From the NCBI RefSeq assembly GCF_001048695.1, contig NZ_CVRB01000003.1:434001-498000 (forward strand): a stretch of 64,000 nucleotides of DNA. The letters are read 5' to 3'. The translations under genes were made by a program, and so were the position numbers. Positions 16,675-24,710 of the stretch are shown here, in pieces; the stretch's first letter is position 1, and each line of letters opens with the position of its first letter. The DNA is from Neobacillus massiliamazoniensis (GTDB lineage: Bacteria; Bacillota; Bacilli; Bacillales; Cytobacillaceae). The notes below the pieces were generated by a model, which saw nothing but the letters and a program-made list of their open reading frames with translations, did no database searches and was not told where the DNA came from.

Positions 16675-17946
16675 ATGAATCAGCAGGTCAATCAAAAAGA
16701 AAGAGTTGTTCATGTCGAGGATATCATTATTGCAAGTCATACGATCAAAGAAGTGATCTCGCCTACGCCCTTGCAATATAATCACATTTTATCAGAACGA
16801 TACGATTGCCATGTGTATTTAAAACGGGAGGATTTACAAAGTGTTCGTTCATTTAAAATCCGCGGGGCTTACAATCGGATTAAAAAACTCAGTGAAGCAG
16901 AGATGAAAAATGGAATTATTTGTGCTAGCGCCGGAAACCATGCGCAGGGTGTTGCGTACTCTTGCCACTTATTGAATATTAACGGAAAAATCTATATGCC
17001 AAGTACGACTCCTAAACAAAAAGTGAATCAGGTGAAATTCTGGGGTAAGGAGAATGTAGAGGTTGTATTAGTAGGAGATACCTTTGACGATGCCTATGAT
17101 CAGGCAATTGCCTGCAGTAAAGCGGAAAACAGAACCTTTATCCACCCATTTGATGATGCTGACGTTATTGCCGGCCAAGGGACGGTTGGAGTCGAACTTC
17201 TCGGCGATTGCCCTGATAAAATTGATTACCTATTTGCCGCGATTGGCGGTGGAGGTCTAATGTCCGGAGTAGGAACGTATTTAAAGCATTTTTCACCCCA
17301 AACAAAATTAATCGGTGTTGAACCAATGGGTGCTGCTGGGATGAAGGAATCATTTTCAAATGGGGAAGTGACCTGTCTAAAGGATATTGATCCTTTTGTC
17401 GATGGTGCAGCAGTTAAAAAGGTCGGCAGTTTAACCTTTGAGATTTGTAAGGAGATTGTTGACGATATTTTGGTTGTTCCGGAGGGAAAGGTTTGTACGA
17501 CCCTTTTATCTTTATATAATGAAAATGCTATCGTGGTTGAACCAACTGGGGCACTCTCCATTGCAGCACTTGATCAATATGCAGAGCAAATTAAAGGGAA
17601 GACGGTCGTCTGTGTTGTTAGCGGTGGCAATAATGATATTAGCCGGATGCAAGAAATTAAAGAACGCTCAATGATTTATGAAGGATTACAGCATTATTTT
17701 ATCGTCCAGTTTCCACAGCGACCGGGAGCATTGCGCGAGTTTTTAGACAATGTTCTAGGTTCAAATGATGATATCAGCCATTTTGAATACACGAAAAAGA
17801 ATAATCGTGAAAGAGGTCCGGCATTAGTTGGGATCGAGTTGAAGGACAAAGAGGACTACCTTCCACTGATTAAACGGATGAAGGAGAAAGGTTTTATTTA
17901 TCGAGAAGTAAATAAAGACAGTACATTGTTTCAAATGTTGGTTTAA
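16675..17946 (+). CDS. ilvA: Threonine ammonia-lyase (threonine dehydratase)
   Basis: A 423-residue PLP enzyme that converts threonine to 2-oxobutanoate, the first step to isoleucine. The PLP lysine is K61 in SFKIRGAYNR, and the phosphate-binding loop is the GGGGLMSG segment near residue 190. An ACT-like regulatory domain occupies about residues 338-423 (HYFIVQFPQRPGALREFLDN), as in the Bacillus short IlvA with a single ACT-like unit. Start ATG 16675 follows GGGAGGGATATACAA. Expression is controlled by the T-box leader just upstream. Confidence 0.94.
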   Translation: MNQQVNQKERVVHVEDIIIASHTIKEVISPTPLQYNHILSERYDCHVYLKREDLQSVRSFKIRGAYNRIKKLSEAEMKNGIICASAGNHAQGVAYSCHLLNINGKIYMPSTTPKQKVNQVKFWGKENVEVVLVGDTFDDAYDQAIACSKAENRTFIHPFDDADVIAGQGTVGVELLGDCPDKIDYLFAAIGGGGLMSGVGTYLKHFSPQTKLIGVEPMGAAGMKESFSNGEVTCLKDIDPFVDGAAVKKVGSLTFEICKEIVDDILVVPEGKVCTTLLSLYNENAIVVEPTGALSIAALDQYAEQIKGKTVVCVVSGGNNDISRMQEIKERSMIYEGLQHYFIVQFPQRPGALREFLDNVLGSNDDISHFEYTKKNNRERGPALVGIELKDKEDYLPLIKRMKEKGFIYREVNKDSTLFQMLV

Positions 17947-18012
17947 AAAAATGATCAGCCAATAAGCTAAAGGGTTCCCTTTACGGGTGCTTTCTTGAAA
18001 AATGACGTAAGA

Positions 18013-18044
18013 AAAGACGAGTGAATTAGCACACGTCTTTTTCT
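18013..18044 (+). terminator. ilvA terminator
   Basis: AAAGACG pairs with CGTCTTT around a 14-base loop, followed by TTCTTT, about 65 bases after the ilvA stop. Confidence 0.55.
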
Positions 18045-18142
18045 TTATTCACCAGTGTTTTTGAACATTTATAATGCGTTTTGACATTACAATTGGCATT
18101 ATTCTTTATTACGTACAACAATTGTTACACTTTTTTTCTGCG

Positions 18143-18178
18143 AATGCGTTTCTACATTAAGTTGAAACGCATTTTTTT
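18143..18178 (+). terminator. Intrinsic terminator
   Basis: A 10-bp perfect stem AATGCGTTTC/GAAACGCATT with an 11-base loop and a T7 run. No intact gene precedes it directly; it may back up the ilvA terminator. Confidence 0.7.
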
Positions 18179-18288
18179 ATCAAACTAAAGGTTAGTGAAG
18201 GAAGGTATGCTGTGTTTAGAAGGAATATTTCTTAGATAATAGAAGAATTAAAGAAAAGAGAAATAGTATAATGCAGAGGGGATTAGTT

Positions 18289-18465
18289 ATGAAAAGCAAG
18301 CTAACTACGGTTTTTATTTTATAAAGTGCTGCAGTGCAGACAATTGGTATAGCAGTTGACTTTCCTTGGAAAGGAATAACAATTTGGTCATTATCAGTTA
18401 TTTTTCTTTTAATTGTTGCTTATTTCACAAAATATTTGCAGAGAAATAATACAGATAAGTTATAG
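18289..18465 (+). pseudogene. Small membrane-protein gene with internal TAA
   Basis: ATG 18289 follows AGAGGGGATTAGTT. Eleven codons (MKSKLTTVFIL) run into TAA at 18322, but the same frame stays open and protein-like for a further 46 codons (AAVQTIGIAVDFPWKGITIW, then a second helix and a basic tail) to TAG at 18463. It reads as a two-helix protein of about 58 residues broken by one nonsense change. Family not recognised. Confidence 0.55.
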
Positions 18466-18646
18466 AAATCTAATTAAAGGTGCTTTGCTTCAACAAGGGT
18501 GCAAGGCATTTTTGCTATTCAAGTAACGGCTCAGTATAGTGTAATAACATTGTTATCAAGTTAAACAATTCATCATTTCAGGAGTATAATTTACTTATAA
18601 AAAAATGGGCATATTAAATTGTTCAATTTAAGGAGGAGAATGCAAA

Positions 18647-18850
18647 ATGATGGAAATATTACCAAGTGTTCTTCCTATTCTTTTTATTTTTCTCGATATG
18701 ATTGTAATGATTGCCTGTTTAAGAAAAATAACTAACCAAACTTATTTTAGATATTACAACAAAATCATATGGATGTTCATTGTTGTTTTCGGCAGTATTT
18801 TGGGGCAACTAATGTATTTCATATTGGAAGATAACCGAGATTACAAATAG
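18647..18850 (+). CDS. PLDc_N-domain small membrane protein (YxlE-like)
   Basis: A 67-residue protein with two membrane helices. The second part, YYNKIIWMFIVVFGSILGQLMYF, matches the phospholipase D/nuclease N-terminal (PLDc_N) pattern found in cardiolipin synthases and in small proteins such as B. subtilis YxlE, which takes part in control of SigY. No sigma gene is adjacent, so that role cannot be assumed. Ribosome site AAGGAGGAGAATGCAAA before ATG 18647. Confidence 0.75.
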   Translation: MMEILPSVLPILFIFLDMIVMIACLRKITNQTYFRYYNKIIWMFIVVFGSILGQLMYFILEDNRDYK

Positions 18851-18955
18851 ATATCATCTATCTATTATTGTGACTTTTATCTCAATAGTAGATATTGTTT
18901 GTGAAAATGTGTACTTAAACGATCGGTTGCTTATGTTGAATAATGATTAAGCAGT

Positions 18956-18975
18956 GATCTTCCACAATCGGGCGC
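18956..18975. repeat. GATCTTCCACAATCGGGCG repeat, copy 1
   Basis: One of five related elements in the window. Here the second arm of the hairpin is weak, so this looks like a half-element. Confidence 0.6.
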
Positions 18976-19139
18976 ATTTCCACAACAGGATTGCGTTCTT
19001 TTTATGTATCGGGCCATTATCTAGAATAACTGCAGGTAATTTATTTTTTATGTAGAAATTAATATACAATAATGTCCAATGTTTTTAACAATCAAGCGTA
19101 TAGTCGTAGGTAATTTAGTTATATAAGGTGGGAGTCAAT

Positions 19140-20171
19140 GTGTTAATTAAGCCAAAAAAATTGCAGCCGGGAGACCGTGTTGCAACAGTAAGTCCTTCTT
19201 GGGGAGGCGCAGGTGAGCCAGAACTTAGATGGCGATATGAACAAGGTGTAAAGAGATTAGAAGAAGTTTTTGGATTGAAAGTTATCCCAATGCCGAATAG
19301 TTTGAAAGGGGGAGACTATCTTTATAAAAATCCACAAGCTCGTGCTGAAGATTTGATGACGGCATTTAAGGATGAAAGTATTAAAGGAATAATTGCAAAT
19401 ATTGGTGGAGAAGATAGTATTCGCTTACTTCCGTATATTGATTTTGATGTTATACGTGAAAACCCGAAAATTTTTATGGGTTACTCTGATGTGACTGTTT
19501 CACATTTATTTTGTCATAAAGCAGGGATTTCTTCTTTTTACGGTCCAGCAATTTTAACCGATTTTGCTGAAAACGTTGAAATGGATCCATATACGATTGA
19601 AATGGTGAATCGAATGCTCTTTTCAAATGAAATTATTGGTGAAATTCAATCGGCTAAAGAATGGACGAGTGAGCGTTTAGAATGGATAGAAGAGAATAAG
19701 AATCGACGACGGACAATGCGGCAAAATTTAAGTTACGAAGTACTTCAAGGCTCAGGTGTAGCACAAGGCCATTTGATTGGTGGTTGTATAGAAGTATTAG
19801 AGTTTGCTAAAGGCACAGAACTGTGGCCTGAGAATAAATATTGGGAGAATAGCATTCTTTTCTTTGAAACATCTGAAGAAAAGCCAGAACCAAATCATAT
19901 TAAGTATTGGTTACGAAATTATGCTGTACAAGGTATTCTTCAAAAAGCAAATGGAATCATTTTTGGTAAACCACAAGATGAGAAGTATTACGACGAGTAT
20001 AAAGAAGAAATTCAAAACGTCATGAAGGAATTTGAATTGGAGGATAAGCCGATACTTTATAACTTGAATTTTGGTCATACTGAACCGAAGTTTATTTTGC
20101 CATATGGCGCAATGGCAGAAATTAATTGTGATAAGAGGACCTTCACGATTCTAGAAAGTGGTGTGAATTAA
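19140..20171 (+). CDS. S66 family LD-carboxypeptidase / MccF-like peptidase
   Basis: A 343-residue serine peptidase of family S66. The nucleophile is S116 in FMGYSDVTV; the Glu/His partners are probably in LFFETSEE and NFGHTEPKF. The family includes cytoplasmic L,D-carboxypeptidases that trim murein tetrapeptides and MccF, which inactivates microcin C. The sequence resembles the MccF-type branch seen in Bacillus. Start GTG 19140 is favoured over the GTG at 19128 because AAGGTGGGAG lies five bases before it. No antibiotic cluster is nearby, so wall recycling or self-protection both remain open. Confidence 0.85.
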   Translation: MLIKPKKLQPGDRVATVSPSWGGAGEPELRWRYEQGVKRLEEVFGLKVIPMPNSLKGGDYLYKNPQARAEDLMTAFKDESIKGIIANIGGEDSIRLLPYIDFDVIRENPKIFMGYSDVTVSHLFCHKAGISSFYGPAILTDFAENVEMDPYTIEMVNRMLFSNEIIGEIQSAKEWTSERLEWIEENKNRRRTMRQNLSYEVLQGSGVAQGHLIGGCIEVLEFAKGTELWPENKYWENSILFFETSEEKPEPNHIKYWLRNYAVQGILQKANGIIFGKPQDEKYYDEYKEEIQNVMKEFELEDKPILYNLNFGHTEPKFILPYGAMAEINCDKRTFTILESGVN

Positions 20172-20338
20172 AAAAGTTAATGGGATAAATTGATATTATT
20201 TGCTTAATTTGTCCTTTAAACTTTTTCAGTGATTGTAATAAGATTAACTTCTTCTACGTGTATTAGTTTTATAGGAGTTTACACTTTATTCCACAAAAGA
20301 TCGCTTTCCTGAAACAAGGATTAGCTTTTTTTCATTTT

Positions 20339-20369
20339 AAGGCGCGTTTATTAAGGACGCGTCTTTTTA
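20339..20369 (+). terminator. Terminator after the S66 peptidase
   Basis: AAGGCGCGT pairs with ACGCGTCTT (one G-U) and is followed by TTTTT. Confidence 0.55.
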
Positions 20370-20530
20370 CGTTAATCCCTATATTTCCGGTAAGGAGTGT
20401 GGCCCTCAATTACTTAAATCGTTTCCGTACTCCTTATAAGAAAAGTGTTACAAATATTAATTAGATATTCCTGAAATTCCATTTTAGAAATATAATATTT
20501 ACTAAATCTACTACTTTTGAGGGATACGGC

Positions 20531-20720
20531 ATGGATACTTTATACGACAAATTGCCAATTGAAATTCTGGCTCAATTCTTTTTTATCAACGAAAACATTG
20601 AAAAGGTGTATTGACAGAAGCCATGCACGCCGAAATCCACTCTAGGTATAGATTTACCGCTTCATTATTATGGTGGGTATCAGCCCAAATTTGAAGTGAA
20701 TCCTGAGTTACCGAATGCAT
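20531..20720 (+). pseudogene. Frameshifted remnants of a small hypothetical gene
   Basis: ATG 20531 begins MDTLYDKLPIEILAQFFFIN; near 20605 the coding sense shifts frame to GVLTEAMHAEIHSRYRF. A further protein-like stretch, LPLHYYGGYQPKFEVN, follows near 20660-20720 in another frame. Taken together these look like one or two broken genes. No family recognised. Confidence 0.45.
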
Positions 20721-20795
20721 GAAAATAGAAAGTGTTAAAGAAAGAGTCATAGACATGTTATTACAGTTAAATGATTTTAGTAAAGCTATTCAGGT

Positions 20796-20885
20796 AAACT
20801 TGTGCTTTCAAATATATCAATGAAAATTGGAGTAGGTGAACGGATTGGCATAGTAGGTGTTAATGGCGCTGGGAAATCATTTTAG
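20796..20885 (+). pseudogene. ABC-F ATPase fragment with Walker A
   Basis: About 30 codons read KLVLSNISMKIGVGERIGIV and then GVNGAGKS, the start of an ABC-F type ATPase domain with its Walker A motif. A TAG follows at once. The rest of the gene is missing; its end overlaps the 3' end of the LysR gene on the other strand, so an endpoint of a deletion or insertion lies near 20885. Confidence 0.65.
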
Positions 20886-21750
20886 GTGAAAAAACCACCT
20901 TTTTAAAGGATTCTATATTTTTAGGAAGGTGTTTGTGTTTTTTTACAACCCAGTAAAATTTTTGAATCATTCGATGGCCAGAGATTCGCAATACCTTTAA
21001 GGTTCCTTGTTTAATTTCTTTTTCCACCATAACATGAAATACGATGGCGATGCCCAGTCCTTTTTCTGCAAATTCCTTTAGAGCTAAAATACTTCCAGCT
21101 TCCATAGAATTTAAGAATGTTAATTCAACCCCTGCAGACTTAAGAACTTCTTCAGCCATTTTATGAGAGCCGGATTCGCGGATAATAAAATATTCATTCG
21201 CTAAGTCTTTCGCCTCTAACACATCCTTATCCCCAAAAGGATGTTGAGGAGAAATGGCTAAAACAAGTTCATCCTCCCAAAACGGTTCTTCTGCGAGCGT
21301 CGTCTTTCCCGCTTCCTCCACTACAAGTGCGGCGTCAATCTCCTCATTTAAAAGCTTCTGAATGATTTCATTGGTTCTTCCTACTTTGACTCTTACTAAA
21401 TTATTTGCTGTTTGATTCTTATATGTTGTAATGATTTGCGGTAGAATGTAGTCTCCAATCGTGATGCTGGACCCGATTTTTATCGGTGTATTACTCGTAC
21501 GAAAGTCGTTTAATACTGTAAAAGATTCCTTATGTAGGGAAAGGATTTTCTGAGCATATGGAAGTAACGCTTCCCCCGCAGGGGTTAATTTGACTCTGTT
21601 TGCACGCTCGAATAAGACCACGTCATAGGCTTCCTCTAAATTTTTTATTAGCTTACTTACCGCTGGCTGAGTAATGTTTAATTTCTCTGCAGTCTTTGAA
21701 AAATTACATAGCTCTGCTACGGTTAAGAACACATGAAACAAATGTTCCAT
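20860..21750 (-). CDS. LysR-family transcriptional regulator
   Basis: A 296-residue LysR regulator. The winged helix-turn-helix is at residues about 4-63 (FLTVAELCNFSKTAEKLNIT, QPAVSKLIKNLEE), followed by a periplasmic-binding-like co-inducer domain (about 90-290). Start ATG 21750 has a GAGGAGGAGAAGAAGAA site. Divergent from the TIM-barrel/ABC cluster across a 0.55 kb gap, it is the natural candidate activator of that cluster (inferred). The C-terminus overlaps an ABC-F fragment, so its last residues may have been altered by rearrangement. Confidence 0.9.
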   Translation of the reverse strand: MEHLFHVFLTVAELCNFSKTAEKLNITQPAVSKLIKNLEEAYDVVLFERANRVKLTPAGEALLPYAQKILSLHKESFTVLNDFRTSNTPIKIGSSITIGDYILPQIITTYKNQTANNLVRVKVGRTNEIIQKLLNEEIDAALVVEEAGKTTLAEEPFWEDELVLAISPQHPFGDKDVLEAKDLANEYFIIRESGSHKMAEEVLKSAGVELTFLNSMEAGSILALKEFAEKGLGIAIVFHVMVEKEIKQGTLKVLRISGHRMIQKFYWVVKKHKHLPKNIESFKKVVFSPKMISQRH

Positions 21751-22303
21751 TTCTTCTTCTCCTCCTCTTAAACAGCCGGATATATCTTTCCGGTTATATC
21801 TTAATAAAATAATGGAATTTCAATATTTTGAAAATTGAAATTATAATGTAGTAAATCGATTATAAAAAATTTTTACAAATTGGGTGATATGCACACTGTA
21901 ACTAGAGTAATGATCTCGCAGCCGGTTCCAAAGAAAGGGGTGTTAAGACTAACGAAGCAAGGTTCTTAGCATGTCAAAAAAAAATTTGCCACTATTATAT
22001 CATATTGGAGGTGAAGCTGTATGTCGGAAAATGAATAAACACGAAGTGATATTGTCAACCTTTACCTTAATCCTTATGAAGTATAAAAAAACAATATCTC
22101 CTAATAGTTCAGAATTTAATTATAATTCAAATTAATCAGAAATACTAACTGAACGATTTTGAGCGCTTAGGCGCTGTCGCAAAATGCGCACCCCCTCTAG
22201 AGTGAAGCTACTAGAGAAATTTTGCAATGGGTGGAAAACAATCAATTATTCAAGATCTACTAAATATTTTCGAGAAAAGAAAAAGGGAAAGGAAGTTATA
22301 ACA
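21751..22303. promoter_or_regulatory. Divergent promoter region with a five-codon ORF
   Basis: The gap between the LysR gene and the cluster is AT-rich, as expected for LysR binding sites, but I cannot define the operator. At 22021-22038 a strong ribosome site (TTGGAGGTGAAGCTGT) precedes ATG and only four more codons, MSENE, then TAA. This is either a leader peptide or the stub of a deleted first gene. A small hairpin AGCGC-TTAG-GCGCT lies near 22160. Confidence 0.45.
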
Positions 22304-23386
22304 ATGCGTATAGGAATTGACGGTAGAAAAATACCTGAAGCGAAGTTCAGAGGGTCGTTAGGTACTCTCGATCATGCCAAAAGTCTTGGAATGGAAGGAG
22401 TGTTTTTCCGAACCATCCTAGATGTAAGTCCGACACTTGATAAATCGGTGATCCGTGATCTACGTCAGCGTGCCGACGAGCTCGGTCTCTATCTTGAAGC
22501 AGGTCTTGGTAAGGTAAATCCCTATGCACTTCCAGAAACACCAGAGGTGAGGGAACTCGGTGATGGGGATACTCTACTCGGTTTTCGGAGAATGATGGAG
22601 GCCTGCGCAGAATTCGATATTAGAGAACTTTGGATTTCCACTGCAGGAATAAAACAACAATACAGAGGGCGATTCACTACAGACCGCTTCAGAACTGATG
22701 TTTCCTGGGAAGACCAGCTAGAGGCCACACGGCGCTTCATGATGAAGCTAAAGCCGATTGCTTTGGACCTTGGGATTCATTTGAATCTTGAAACACACGA
22801 GGAGATTACAACATTTGAAATTCTCCGCCTTATCGAGTCTGTCGGTGAGGATGTTGTAGGCATTGTCTTTGATACAGGTAACATCTTTATTCGGGGTGAG
22901 CATCCGGTCTTTGCCGCTAAGAGAATTGCTCCGTACGTTCGTCAGACACACCTAAAGGACGCCTATGTTGAACTTATAGAAGATGGTGCATATTACCAGT
23001 CACGTATGTGCGGATCAGGTCTTGTCGATTTTACTGCGGTGCTTACTGAACTGAACAAATATCGCCCTGATCTTAACGTCACAATTGAATGTGATACTCC
23101 ACGATTGGGTGCGGTAAAAGGTGAGCCGCACTTTCTAGAACTCTATAACCCAGAATGGATCGCGGGACATCCCGACCTTTCACGAGAAGAATATGCCGCA
23201 TATTTTGAACTCGTTCGTGACTTCACTGAACGTATCCGTAAGGGAATGGTTAAGACCTGGCAGCAGCATCACTCAGAGAACTTTGAGTACCCTGAAGCCA
23301 TCCAGTGTATCGAGTATTCAAGACAGCACATTGAAAATATCTGTAAGGAGCTTGGTATCAAAAGGGGAGATAGGGCCCATGCTTGA
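22304..23386 (+). CDS. Sugar phosphate isomerase/epimerase-like TIM barrel (1)
   Basis: A 360-residue xylose-isomerase-like TIM barrel (AP_endonuc_2 fold). Metal and substrate residues of this family are visible in LNLETHEEITTFE, VFDTGN, VRQTHLKDAY and IECDTPR. Such enzymes isomerise or epimerise sugars, inosose or hydroxypyruvate-like keto acids; the substrate here is unknown. ATG 22304 is chosen because GGAAAGGAAGTTATAACA precedes it and homology-like sequence begins there (MRIGIDGRKI). It overlaps the next gene by 8 bases. The two are diverged paralogues, suggesting a heteromer or sequential steps. Confidence 0.82.
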   Translation: MRIGIDGRKIPEAKFRGSLGTLDHAKSLGMEGVFFRTILDVSPTLDKSVIRDLRQRADELGLYLEAGLGKVNPYALPETPEVRELGDGDTLLGFRRMMEACAEFDIRELWISTAGIKQQYRGRFTTDRFRTDVSWEDQLEATRRFMMKLKPIALDLGIHLNLETHEEITTFEILRLIESVGEDVVGIVFDTGNIFIRGEHPVFAAKRIAPYVRQTHLKDAYVELIEDGAYYQSRMCGSGLVDFTAVLTELNKYRPDLNVTIECDTPRLGAVKGEPHFLELYNPEWIAGHPDLSREEYAAYFELVRDFTERIRKGMVKTWQQHHSENFEYPEAIQCIEYSRQHIENICKELGIKRGDRAHA

Positions 23387-24353
23387 CAAGTTACCTAAGA
23401 GAGTTGGAATCTTCGCGAAGGATCTCTGCGGTTCACCATTTGATGTACGTGATTCGGTTCAAAAGGCACTCCATCATGGGCTGAAAGGTTCTTTCATTGG
23501 GACCGCCCTCAATGCCAGTCCGACATTGGATCAGTGGGAATTGGAAGAGGTCCGGCAAGTCGCACAGGAATCAGGCATCACGCTTGGACTCGGGATCGGG
23601 ATGCTTAATCCCTATCAGCCTCAACGATCCTCCGATGCATTGAAAGTCGGAAACGGGGACCTTGCAAAAGGTTTGCTTAGGTTGACGGAGGCAGCTCTCC
23701 AGCTCGGACAACCCAATGTGATGCTGGTTATTGGTATGGAAGAAGACCGCTTTAATCAGTCTGTGGCCTGGTCCGATCAATTGGCAGAGGTCACCTCTTT
23801 TTTGAAACGAATTGAACCCGACCTCCGTTCGCAAGGGTCACGAGTGCTCATCAAGACTCACGAGGAAATAACTTCTTGGGAGGTTCTGCGACTACTCGAA
23901 GTACTCGACACCGATCTTTTCGGCGTTGCATTCGATCCCGTGAATCTTATCGTACGCATGGAGGATCCGATTGCAGCAGTGGACCGTCTTGCGGGTCTTA
24001 TTGGACAAGTCCACGTTGACGATGCACGCCTTAGTTGGAACGGACGCGGCTTCTCCCGAGTACTATCTCCGATAGGTAAGGGATGTATCGACTGGCCGGC
24101 CCTGATAAGTAGAATTAGTACAAGTGATCCAGATGCCTGGTATTGGGGGGAGATCCACCGCGCTGAACTAGATACACCGTTCCGGAACGAAGGGTGGTTT
24201 GAAATGCATCCGGATATCGATGTTACTGAGTTGGCAATATGGATCTCGAAGGGAATTCCACTTTCCGAGTCGCAAATGTCTCTAGTCGGAGATTTAGAAA
24301 AACGAATAGGGGAAGTTACCTCGTTTCTTACACGACAAGTTATGTATAGATAA
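23379..24353 (+). CDS. Sugar phosphate isomerase/epimerase-like TIM barrel (2)
   Basis: A 324-residue TIM-barrel protein, paralogous to the preceding gene: compare IKTHEEITSWEVLRLLE here with LETHEEITTFEILRLIE there, and FDPVN with FDTGN. The family acidic metal ligands are partly kept (THEE, VHVDDARL, YWGEIHRAE). FDTGN to FDPVN changes one likely ligand neighbourhood, so this copy may have a different substrate or a supporting role. ATG 23379 lies within the end of gene 1, with AAAAGGGGAGATAGG as ribosome site, indicating translational coupling. Confidence 0.8.
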   Translation: MLDKLPKRVGIFAKDLCGSPFDVRDSVQKALHHGLKGSFIGTALNASPTLDQWELEEVRQVAQESGITLGLGIGMLNPYQPQRSSDALKVGNGDLAKGLLRLTEAALQLGQPNVMLVIGMEEDRFNQSVAWSDQLAEVTSFLKRIEPDLRSQGSRVLIKTHEEITSWEVLRLLEVLDTDLFGVAFDPVNLIVRMEDPIAAVDRLAGLIGQVHVDDARLSWNGRGFSRVLSPIGKGCIDWPALISRISTSDPDAWYWGEIHRAELDTPFRNEGWFEMHPDIDVTELAIWISKGIPLSESQMSLVGDLEKRIGEVTSFLTRQVMYR

Positions 24354-24710
24354 GGTTCAGCCTGCAGGCTAATATAATTTGAAGCAATATACTTTTATCA
24401 CTGCCTGAGGATGGAGACATATTAGAAAACTCTTAAATTACGCTCTTTCGAAGCAGTCAAGAATGATTAAAATGAATATTTGTGTAAAACGCTTACGTAC
24501 GATGTGCAATGAGATTAGAAGAAAAAGTAAAGGGGGGGGATTTTATAGAACCTCTGGGTGATCATGCGTCCATCAACTGTAAACTTATTATGGCTGCTGT
24601 GTTCTTTCCCCCTTTCTCTTTTCAAATTGTCGCGAACTACTTTGCCGATTAGAGTAGAATCTATGAGACTTAATAAATTACGTCAGTATTAATTAACAAG
24701 GGGTGAAAAA
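24354..24710. other. Gap before the ABC operon
   Basis: No gene seen. A cre-like GTAAGCGTTTTACA (minus strand, about 24483-24496) occurs, with two mismatches to consensus. A G-rich tract and the promoter of the binding-protein gene are expected here, but no clear -35/-10 pair can be assigned. Confidence 0.4.
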
